DNA from: Filosporella fistucella
Lineage: Eukaryota; Ascomycota; Leotiomycetes; Helotiales
Length of the DNA stretch: 64,000 bases
Assembly (NCBI GenBank): GCA_030077755.1
Contig: JAQJZZ010000005.1
Coordinates: 248,001-312,000 of the forward strand
Reading direction: 5' to 3'
Position numbers and translations under genes: made by a program. The notes under the pieces are model-generated. The model was not told where the DNA came from and searched no databases. It worked only from the letters and a program-made list of their open reading frames with translations. This document shows positions 10,619 through 20,123 of this stretch, piece after piece; within the stretch, counting starts at the first letter, position 1, and each line of letters opens with the position of its first letter.

Positions 10619-12381
10619 ATGAGTGCCATCGGGATTTCGTCCGTTAGTGACGCGCCGGCGGCGGCGGTCGCACTCGAAAGGCTCAGAACAAAGCTCCTAA
10701 AGAAACGATGGCCCTCCAAGGGCTACACATCTTTCGTTCCCGTCGATGAGATTGACAAATTGATGAACCTTGACAATATAAAGCAAGAATTAACCACGAT
10801 TTTTGGGGACTCTCCCAGTGTCGACTTGAATAGGCTCGCATATTACTTCCATGGAGGGTCGAAAAAGCTCCTTGCAATTGTCGTCTGTTTTAAAATTCCG
10901 GCGGACATGGCACCACAACTGATACCACAACTGATCAGGGATCTGGAAATGGGCAGTGTTACTGACAGAGATTTGCCATTCAAAAGAATTGATGAACTCG
11001 GGTACAGACTGGAAAGGAAATCTCATCAATGCTTGGACGTAAACCACCAGGGCTGCGGACTTGTATCACTGTCCAGATGGAATCCAGTTGACGTGCAAGA
11101 TCTGAATAAGAGTCAATGGGAAATGTTAGCACCTGAGTTTGAAATGTCGAGAGAGCATCAGTTGGACGATGGGGTCATCTTGCCTTTCACTGAAGGTGGA
11201 GAAAATGATCCAGCGAACATTCGCAATGGGGGCTATAGTGAAGTCTGGCCTGTGCGGATCCACCCGGCTCATCAAAAACTCCTGATTTCCAGTAATCCAA
11301 AGGTATTCCTTCTCTCCCTACCTTTATAGTCAATCATATTGCTAATTACATACAGGGGCCAAAGTTCGCTATCAAGCGGCTTCATGACCAAGATGAGAGA
11401 TCATACCGACTTGAACTCGAGATGCTTCGCGTTCTCGCTCAACGGAACGAACCTCATCTGATAAAGCTTCTGGCGACCTACAAATTGAACGGTCGATATC
11501 ATTTCATTTTTCCCTATGCCAAAGCTAACCTTCGCACATACTGGGCCAAAGTGGATCTGCCTTACTGGAACAGAGATACGTATCTTTGGGTCCTCCAACA
11601 AATGCGAGGCTTGGTATCTGGGTTGGTGATTATTCACAATATACGCGCCGAAGGACCATTCTTATCACAACAAACAAATCCAGTGATATCGCAAAAAACA
11701 AATACAAGTATACCTAAGCGTCTGCAAGTGGAGCCATCAAGTGAAAAGTTCGGACGCCACGGGGATCTGAAGCCCGAAAACATCTTATGGTCAGATGGTG
11801 TTGAATCTTCGGCGCAAGGCGGCGTTCTCCAGATTACGGATTTCGGATTGGGTCGTTTTCACCGCATGGAGTCTAGGTCAAGAGTCGATCCAAGAACAGT
11901 AGGTGGCTCTGCGACTTATGTGCCCCCAGAAATTTCGCTTGGAAGACATGTTTCTCGTGCCTATGATATCTGGAGCATGGGATGTGTTTTCCTCGAGTTC
12001 ATTACCTGGTTGTTGGCGGGTGCTGCTGGACTGGAGAACTTTACTCTCACACGAAATGCAACTGGCTACGACGGGTTCGAGGACGATGTCTTTTTCACCA
12101 TCGAAACTGACTCAAGTGGAAGACGAGGTATTGTCCGGCCATCAGTCGAAACTTGGATCTCAAAGTTAAGAGAACATAAGCGTTGCTCTCCCATGGTCAG
12201 TGAATTACTTACCTTGGTACACTTGAAAATGGTTTGTATTGATACTCAGGCACGGATTAAAGCCGGTGAATTGGAATCAAGATTGGAGGGCATCCTTCGG
12301 CATGGTGAACGCGATTCTGCATACCTGCTGGGTCTTACACCACCCACAGACGCTGCAAACCTTGGTGTGAAGTTTCCTTAA
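10619..12381 (+). CDS. protein kinase with unrecognised N-terminal domain (copy B)
   Basis: Two exons, 10619-11302 and 11356-12381, give at least 569 residues. The frame stays open upstream of the ATG to about 10507, so the true N-terminus may be longer. Residues about 15-215 match the N-terminal domain of the kinase at 3.9 kb in order (KKLLAIVVC versus KLFAVLVC; QWEMLAPEFE versus QWSVLAPVFE; RIHPAHQ). The kinase domain has Gly loop NGGYSEV, K235 in FAIKRL, catalytic HGDLKPEN with D365, DFG at D390, VPPE, and YDIWSMGC. The phase-0 intron falls seven codons before the lysine. In copy A it falls nine codons before, which supports duplication of one gene. The insert before the catalytic loop is longer here (about 50 residues) and rich in Gln, Ser and Thr. 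A Ser/Thr kinase activity is expected; the partner is unknown. Confidence 0.87.
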
Positions 12382-13256
12382 CAGGAGCTTAGCATTGACT
12401 TTGAATTTGAAATTTTACTACAATTTACAGTCTCACTGGTGCACGGTTAACTGGCAGTGGGAGATAATATAGCCTGGCTGGTAGCGTTCTCTATATCTGG
12501 GATTTCGGGCTTTGGATGTGAGAGCGGGAGTCGTATGGTGTAGAATGGCGCTGTGAAAGGGTGTCGGACTGGTATACCCCACAGACATGATATATTTGTC
12601 TTGCTTTACGTATTTTGGACATATAAAAATGTTTTCCGTTTCATCGACCCAAAATTATTCAAAAGAAAATTCACGTGCATTCAATCCTTGGTAAATTGGG
12701 TCTCATTGACGGAAACTGGTCTACAAATTCTGCACAGCCCTGTTGCCTCTTAAGTTGTGGCTGAAGAGTCCTGCTACTGCAAGACCCTTAGAAATTTTCT
12801 AACTGCCCTTCATATTGTGGACCTTAGTGGTCAATGGATGATCACTGGGGTTAAAAGTAGTTCATTTGCCATAGGTAGTAACCTGAGTTCTGGGCGCAGC
12901 CTTGTTGCATTTCTCTTTTTAACGCCTCAAGGCCAAATCTGATCTGCTCCAACCAGCACGCCTTAGACACAACCCTAGTCACCGATTACGAGCTAAGTCT
13001 GCAAGCTAGCAACCCTTTTGTGAACAAATGATTGGAATATCCGCCCTTTGCCCACCCTTCTCTCTTGTGATGCCGAACGCAGCCGGTGTTTCGGCCATCT
13101 AACTGCTACAGGTATTTGTAAGTTCCTGCCTCGAGAAGCGCCTTGCCTGGGCTGTTAGTAAGTCGAATTACTATAAGTATCGAGATAATACTGAACATAA
13201 TTAGCATTATCATTCTTGTTATCATTTTCAGTAGCATCTGCAGAAGTTTAAGAATT
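12382..13256. other. intergenic, no supported gene
   Basis: AT-rich 3' flank of kinase copy B. No open frame with family resemblance on either strand. Confidence 0.5.
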
Positions 13257-13539
13257 ATGTCCTCTTCACCTTCCTTCAACCTTTCGAAACCTCAATCAGA
13301 GTTGAACGTCCAGGTCACTCTACCTACGCCATATGTTGACAGAAAATGGCTGCTCTACAAGCTTGATAAAAGATTTGGACCAAACCAATATAAGGTCAAG
13401 GTATTACCCCCGATCATAATCATTATATTCCCAAAACTTACGAAATCTATAGCTACGCTTGAACACTTGGACAATCTTCGCAAAAGAGGAGCTCAACGAG
13501 GCAAGCCTTTGCCACTATCTCATCATCTGCTTACACTAG
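13257..13539 (+). CDS. small hypothetical protein, possibly a fragment
   Basis: Exon 13257-13400 from an ATG, then a 52-nt intron (GTATTA...TATAG, 13401-13452), then 13453-13539 gives 76 residues. The peptide runs MSSSPSF ... DRKWLLYKLDKRFG, then LRLNTWTIFAKEEL. It contains amphipathic stretches and no known domain. Without splicing the same ATG runs on to 13556 with an Ile-rich insert that looks like translated intron. I do not recognise the family. It may be the remnant 5' end of a larger gene, since the sequence after the stop is not coding-like. Its position beside the kinase cluster suggests accessory status. Confidence 0.35.
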
Positions 13540-14758
13540 AGAATAATGGTGGCTAACATTGTTCTTAGCACGAAATCAATGAGTTGTGTCGGTAGTGGAA
13601 TCGAAACACAGCCTTCTCGAACAATTTGCTGGCAGCAGCTCTGCTGCTGCCATTGGGTTATTGAGGATGAGAAAAGTCTGCGAATTGTGGTTTTGAGGGG
13701 AGCGTAGGGTATCCAAAATTCAGCTCCGTTTTCATTTTCTGAAGGTACCAGAATCAGTGTTCACAATAAGGGGTAAAAATTTGTCAACAAAATACATAAT
13801 TCACTGTGAAACGTTCGAAATACACTCATTATTGTTTTTTTCGGCGGATTTTTAATTTTATAATATACTCGACTAGGACAGAATTTTGATTTATTCTCTG
13901 TATGTTTTTGCTTTTCTGATCAACGAGTTAGCTCTATTTCATCATTTCAGGCTATTTTAACCGTAGACTCTTGGTGCATATATAAAGTCTATAGTTTCAA
14001 AAATAGCAACACTGTCATCTTGCTCGTCTTTATTAAATACTTCGTATACACGTATACATTATTTCTTCCCTCATTAATCCATATCATATTGTGTTGAGCC
14101 TGTCATTCTCCCCCGACTTTTGGGTATTGAACTTATTCTCTGCCCACGAAAATGATCCTTGCTAGTCACTACTCGTGGTTTCACGACAGCTTACTCCCAG
14201 CGGATACTTGCAGAAATCATGCAAGATATCGAAAACACTCTTAAGAGTTGGTGTGCGTGTACCACTCATACCAAAGATATCTGAACACAAGCAAGGTATC
14301 ATAGTTGCTGGCAGATGCAAGCAAGGCTGTGATGTGTAAGATTCCAGAAGACAATACACCACTGAGCCACACTCGGGTGCTTTCAAGAGAGTCTGTATCT
14401 CTTGATGTGTTGGACCTCTTTAAAGATCCCCCCAATAAAATTATGTGGAAAGTGGATCTCACGGCATCTACACCGCTTTCAGCCTCGGACGACATGACAC
14501 ACAAGCCTAGTTATGGGGCTGTATTCCATACACTACATTGAAACTTCACTGGAATCCAGAAGGTCATTCTTAAAACATGCTACGTGGCTGGGTAGAGTCA
14601 TCCTAAAGCACCTGTTCTTGATTGGGATGATGAAAGCATCTTGTGACTCAAACGCATCCACACCGCTTGAGGATGTAAGCGTGACAATCTAACAACTGAA
14701 TTCGTATTTGTGATAAAACCCAGAGGTTATGTAAACAACTGAATACGAAGAAAGTTAT

Positions 14759-14771
14759 GGGGGGGGGGGGG
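14759..14771 (+). repeat. 13-base G homopolymer
   Basis: Thirteen consecutive G residues in an otherwise AT-rich spacer. It could be a length-variable tract; it could also be a sequencing artefact. Confidence 0.9.
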
Positions 14772-14810
14772 CTTGAACAGTCAAGCGTTCACCGTCAGAG
14801 TTAAATCTGT

Positions 14811-14834
14811 CCACGTGACTCAAAAGTCACCTGG
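14811..14834. repeat. inverted repeat (10-bp arms, 4-base loop)
   Basis: Arms CCACGTGACT and AGTCACCTGG pair with one mismatch around a CAAA loop. The left arm contains the palindrome CACGTG, an E-box-like core bound by fungal bHLH factors. A further short inverted pair (AAAGCC/GGCTTT) follows at about 14844-14861. Confidence 0.7.
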
Positions 14835-15721
14835 ACCAGGAAAAAGCCTAGATTGGCTTTATTGGAAGAGTCGATCTTTTGAAAAGGAATATACATCATT
14901 CTTCTAGTAGAATGTCGTATCAGTCTTGAGGTCGATTCCTCCGAATGTCAAATTTGACCTCCGTACGTCTAGTTCGTCCAGATTGATAATCAGGATTTAA
15001 TCTTGCTACCCTATAGCTTTAACTTGATAACCCATTCACTACTCAAACCACACATATATGTACGAGCTTAGATCGCAGCTGGTGATCTGTAACGTTATTT
15101 CTGTGATTCTATCCTCAAATTACTGAGGATGCTTCGCGACCCCGTCCCCTTTTCTGGCAAATTAAGCGAAGGCTAGTGGGATGGCCGATCATCTACAAAT
15201 CTTAACCTTTCGCAGAGTGTAAGTATTAGAATGGAAAAGAACTTTTCAAGACATCTCGAGCCTACCGTCCCTGTATGGATAAATTGCAAGTTTGTTTGCG
15301 TGCTTTATCATTTATTTTATTTAATGACCATCAATCACGACAAATTTCATGATCAGACTTCGACAGATTAAAGTGGCAACATTCGTATAACCATGCAGCT
15401 CAACCATAAGACTGTGCAAATGTGGGTATATCATCTCCATATAGAACCTCTCACCCAATTCCAAACTCCTCTGAAATGAATGATCCGAAACACCAACTAG
15501 TTATTTGAAGCTGGGACCGATTCAGCCTTCCTTTAGGATGTCCCTGAACCTCCCCCGAACCCATGAACCATACAATGTCTCCATGCGATGTTGTGGAGTA
15601 GTGTCCAGCTAGCACGTATTTGCTCGAACAACAAGTGAAGATCCTGCAAGTATTCAGTCAACATCACCCTCTGGGAAAGTCCAGTCTGAGCAACATGACA
15701 TACCTTTCCACCCAAAAATCC

Positions 15722-16057
15722 TTATTTTCCAGCAGCTTTCATCTGTTGATGCCACTTCATCACAGCATCTTCTCTTTCCTCTTCTTCCCTCCTGGTTCGC
15801 TCCTCCTCTTCCCTCCTCGCTCTTTGCTCCCAATCCAATTCTACATAGCGACATTCTTCTTCACGTTGCTTCTCTCTTTGCCTCACTCTATCCCTCCCGT
15901 CAAAAAAATCTCTTGGTCCATCCGACTCTCGACCAGGATACTCGACAACCCAGCCAGTCGAGATAGTTTTCCAGAATTTTTTGAGTGGCGACGTCATTTT
16001 GTTTTCTGTGCTACTATGTAGACTTGATTTTGAAGGATTAGACTTAGTTGATGACAT
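15722..16057 (-). CDS. small charged coiled-coil-prone protein
   Basis: A single exon of 111 residues from an ATG at 16057. The N-terminus is Ser/Lys-rich (MSSTKSNPSKSSLHSS). It is followed by a hydrophobic/aromatic patch (KKFWKTISTGWVVEYPG) and then a very charged Arg/Glu helix of about 45 residues with REEEERTRREEEERED. This pattern predicts a long single helix or coiled coil. There is no signal peptide and no named domain. Small fungal proteins of this build are common and uncharacterised. I call it real because the composition is strongly coding-like and the ATG sits at the start of the biased region; function is unknown. Confidence 0.6.
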   Translation of the reverse strand: MSSTKSNPSKSSLHSSTENKMTSPLKKFWKTISTGWVVEYPGRESDGPRDFFDGRDRVRQREKQREEECRYVELDWEQRARREEEERTRREEEEREDAVMKWHQQMKAAGK

Positions 16058-16847
16058 GATTGATAATGTTAATCTGGTTTTTGGTGATCGTGACAGTGGG
16101 GAGATGATTTAATATATATCCTTAGATGCTGTGTGCCAGTGGCTCCACGTGACACTGCGAGACATCTCCGGTGGTGATAAAAAGAGCTAACAAACTCTTC
16201 CGAAGTTTGCCGAATTGAAGTTTTTCCAGCAACGACATCATTTGCGTTATATATTGAGAGTAGTTTGGAAGACTACGAAGTATCCCCTTGATCGTTGAGG
16301 CAATGGATTGGCTGTTGAGGCCGAGGGTGTCATCATGAGGGCTTGTCGATCGCTCCGGACCGGACCGCCTAGTTGTAATATCGTGCTTTGATACATGGCT
16401 TAATGCGTGACTACCTTGGCTGTACTTCATGATAATATGCTATCCAAATTGGTCATTTGTGCATGCTCGCATTGTTCAATATGTTTTGCCGACGATTTAC
16501 TCACAAAAAAGCCTCTCGCATGCGGTGGGACCATGTTGGCATCCCGGTTAAAGTCATATGGCAGATGGGATGGAGATGGTTCGATTTATCGAGCAACCAG
16601 CACGCAATGAATGCAGCGCGATAAGAACCCTCTAAACCATGCTCAATGGTCTCCGTAACGATTGTTATCCACCAGCGAGGATGGACTTTTGAAAATGGGA
16701 CAAAAGATTAGGAGAAGGAAGCTACCCTGGCCTGCTTCAGCCGCAAAATTCAGCCGCACCTGAATATCTCGCAGTCTTTCACAAAGTTTTATCCGTCTTA
16801 CCATCTCTGGACAGCACACCTTGCCCCTCAAATTTGCAGGTTCAACA
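16058..16847. other. divergent intergenic region
   Basis: Spacer between the small charged-protein gene (minus) and the F-box gene (plus). It should contain both promoters. No recognised element. Confidence 0.5.
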
Positions 16848-18333
16848 ATGTCGTCTTCATTGCAAAAGCTACCACCGGAGCTGTTATCCAAGATTGTCAA
16901 GCTTTTGAGCAGGGAAGAATCTTCTTCTTTCAGCAGAGTATCAAAATTGTTTCTGCCTTTGGCTACCTCAAATTTCGCGTCCGAGATTGCTCTCTACCCT
17001 AATGATGAGAGTGTTGACCGATTCCAGAAATTGGTTTCGACTCCTCGGCTCGCAAATGCTGTTCGACTCGTGTACATTTACACCGCCAATGAGTTCTACG
17101 TATGGTCGAAGTCCACCGAATATTTTGCGTCTCTACTGATACAATTTTCAGGACGAATATGATAGAGTCAGTGTGCTGGGTGGCGATCCGGATACCGAGA
17201 TGCGGGAGAACTTTGAAGACGCCATGGCTTTGATATCCTCATTGCCAAATCTCATCTCCGTCACACTTCAATTCGATCGTTACTGTGGGCAAGAAGATGG
17301 ACATTGGGTATCGGAGCCGAGGGAGTCACACACTTTTAGGGAAACTGTTCTCAAGCATCTATTCAAATCGATCGAAGGTCGTTGGGAGGACAGCGATAGC
17401 GAGAACGATGAGGAGGACGAGGATAATGCAGAAAATACCACGACTCCACCTACAATCAAAAATTTGTCCCTGATACATCTCCAAAACCTCAACGAAAGCG
17501 TACCAAGAAGAGAATTATTTCACTATGTCATGAGCAAGTTGGAGTCCTTGAACCTGTCAATTGTCAACGAAATCGCCGTGGAAAACGGCTCGTTTTGGCA
17601 CTTTGCACGCTATCAGCCAATCGAGTTCTTCAAAAGCTTGGCTGACGTCTGGTTCAAACCATGTCTGTCGACTCTGAAGCATCTTACGCTAAGCAGTGAC
17701 ATGCGATTCGGCTTGGTTCCTCAATTGCAACTAGGACCAGAGCATCATTTCCCTCATTTACGATCTCTCACACTTGGGAACTTTGCTTTTGCATATGATT
17801 GGCAATTGGAATGGATTTTGAGTCACAATGATATAGAACTGCTACATTTCAGGAATTGTGCCATCGTCTATCATATCACATTGGAAGATGTAGAGGAAGT
17901 CAATCTTCAAGGTTATGAACCTCATTCACAGTATTGCGAGATGGAACCGCCAGTGAAAGGAGCAATGGAATGGTCATATGAGAAACGTTGGCATCAGTAC
18001 TTCTCTCTAATTCAGCAACGTCTGCCAAGACTAAGAGATTTTCGATTCATTGGACAATACCATCCGACAGATAGACCAGACCATGTATCGAACATTAGGC
18101 ATATTGAAGAAGTGGAAAGATGTATGGATTCTCATCTGACCGCGGAAATGTACCTGTTCTACGACGAGCGTAGGACTATGATGGATTGTGAGGTGTTCGT
18201 TACGGAAGATTTGGATGACCCCGAAGAATGGGGCCGGGGTGGGAGAAGAGTCAAGCCAGATTGCGAGAAGGAGGACATGAAGGCTTTGATGGATCTCAAC
18301 AAGGCTATTGGAATGAGAGTTTTGGAGAATTAG
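16848..18333 (+). CDS. F-box protein with leucine-rich-type C-terminal region
   Basis: Two exons, 16848-17099 and 17152-18333, give 477 residues. The 52-nt intron starts GTATGG and ends TTTTCAG. Residues about 5-45 form an F-box (QKLPPELLSKIVKLLSREE ... VSKLFLPLA), the module that binds Skp1 in SCF ubiquitin ligases. The remainder has an acidic insert (DSENDEEDEDN, about residue 165) and scattered LRR-like strands (LKHLTLSSD, LRSLTLGNF, IELLHFRNC), the usual layout of ascomycete F-box/LRR proteins. I chose the ATG at 16848, immediately before the F-box. An in-frame extension upstream has no ATG. The substrate is unknown. Such genes are numerous and fast-evolving in filamentous fungi. Confidence 0.82.
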
Positions 18334-19019
18334 AAAGCTCAGAAGGCCTATAGCCGGCCCAATAGCGCAGAGAGTACTGGGCTTGGTAGGCACATGTCAC
18401 CCATAAGCTTACCATATAGATGGAGGTGATTTACCGCGCTAGAACTCCCGACCAGCAACTTGTGTAGCCGTAGTCACTTCCTGAATCCTTTTCAGTCAGG
18501 TTCAAACTTTGGGGTGCCTTTCTCCAAGCCCGCTAGCAAAATCATAAGGCTTGACGACTTCTCTAAAATGATTTAATATGTCACGGATCAGGAGAGAGTT
18601 CGCTTTCTGATCTAAACGCACATCGTAATAGATTGTATCAAGCGCATCGGAAAATATAGCGATCGTTAAAGCGCCGTCCCGGCGGAATCATTGCTGAGGA
18701 ATGCCTCAATGTACAATATCAGCATGACTTACTCTCACCCCCGTGAGACCGGAAAATGGTTCTTCCTATGTCCATTATCCGGAATACCAACCAATTTCAA
18801 TAGACAGTATTCACTACTTGTAGACCTATCGGATATAATGACAAGAAATGTGTATATAAGTGCTCGCTTTAACCGCCTGAATGTCTTGTTTAAAAATCAT
18901 TATCATCATCCTTGAATTGAGCCGAACTCCGAGACTAATTTCCTCCCTAATATTCAAGCATTCATCTCTCAATTTCAGGGGATTTGTGTAACCCTTTGGG
19001 CTATACTCCTTCTGAAATC
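18334..19019. other. intergenic, no supported gene
   Basis: Holds the 3' flank of the F-box gene and the promoter of the dehydrogenase. No recognised element. Confidence 0.5.
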
Positions 19020-20047
19020 ATGTCTCAATACGGTTTCTCAACAGATGGTCTCACCATCATCAATGACTTCAAGTCTCAAGTTACAGGGAAGATTTTCCTC
19101 ATCACCGGTCCTAGTTCTGGATCTCTTGGAGGCCAAACAGCAAGTTAGTCTCTCAGCCAAGTTTTCTTCAATCTATCCTCAATTTCTAACAGAACTAAGT
19201 CTCCCTCGCCCATGGAAACCCTCACACAATGCTGCTTCTCGGCCGTACTCTCTCCAAAATCCAACCTGTCATCGACGCCATCTCCACCATCTCTCCTACC
19301 ACAATGACAAAATATATCCCCGTCTCTCTTGCCTCTCTTTCCTCTATACGCTCCGCTGCAGCTCAAATCTTAGAAAACAGAGAAATCACAAAGATAGACG
19401 TCATAATCAACAATGCAGGTGTCATGGCGGTCCCCTTCTCCCTAACTGAAGACAGTCACGAAATGCACCTGGCAACAAACCATCTCTCCCACTTCCTTCT
19501 CACTAACCTTCTGCTACCCTTGGTGCCAGCAAAAACAGGGCGTATAATCAATCTCTCAAGCGGTAGCCATATCATGTCTCCCTTCCGCATCGACGATCCC
19601 AATTTCTCCTTGCGAAGAGAGGAGTATAATCCTTTCGTAGGATACGCTCAAAGTAAAACTGCGAATATCTTATTCACAGTGGAATTAAACAGAAGATTGA
19701 AATCAAGAGGCATCAAGAGTTTCGCACTTCACCCAGGAGCAGTAGGAACGGGGATCCATCAGCATGTGAGCAAGGAGATGCATGAAGCTGGTGTGAAAGC
19801 GTGGGAGAGCATGGGAAAGAAAATGCCGGAGAGGAAGACAGTCGAGCAGGGATGCAGTACTACGCTACGAGCGGCGCTTGATCCGAGTTTGGAGATTGAG
19901 AAGGGTGTGTTCTTGACGGATTGTCAGATTGTGGGTGTTGGTGAAGAATTGGCTCCTTTTGCTGTGGATGAAGGGAATGCCGTGAAGTGTTGGGAGATTA
20001 GCGAGGAATTGCTGGGGCAGAAGTTCGATTATGGCGCTGCTTTGTGA
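19020..20047 (+). CDS. short-chain dehydrogenase/reductase (SDR)
   Basis: Two exons, 19020-19143 and 19200-20047, give 323 residues with the 56-nt intron (GTTAGT...CTAAG) in phase 1. The NAD(P)-binding motif is TGPSSGSLGGQTA near residue 25, the spaced form of TGxxxGxG seen in many fungal SDRs. NNAG is in IINNAGVMA. The catalytic Ser is in INLSSGSH and the Tyr-Lys pair in YAQSK. The central Asn is in the ATNHLSHFLL helix. This places it with the retinol-dehydrogenase/WW-oxidoreductase-like classical SDRs, which reduce or oxidise small carbonyl or hydroxyl substrates; the substrate cannot be told. It ends only 76 bp from the end of the converging acyl-CoA-ligase-like gene, so the two transcripts may overlap at their 3' ends. 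Confidence 0.9.
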
Positions 20048-20123
20048 GAAGTTAACTGATCAGGAATGATGGAAGAAGTACTCAATTCGATATATACATA
20101 GGTGAACAGAAATGCAACTCCTC

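Larger units (their letters stand above)
13540..15721. other. long intergenic region with G-run and hairpins
   Basis: No gene I can support. Between 14162 and 14541 both strands have short open stretches that might be remnants. A run of 13 G lies at 14759-14771, followed by an inverted repeat at 14811-14834. The rest is AT-rich. Confidence 0.5.

Noticed and set aside
14162..14541. Possible membrane-protein remnant on the minus strand
   Set aside because: Two short frames look faintly coding but cannot be joined and have no recognisable motif.
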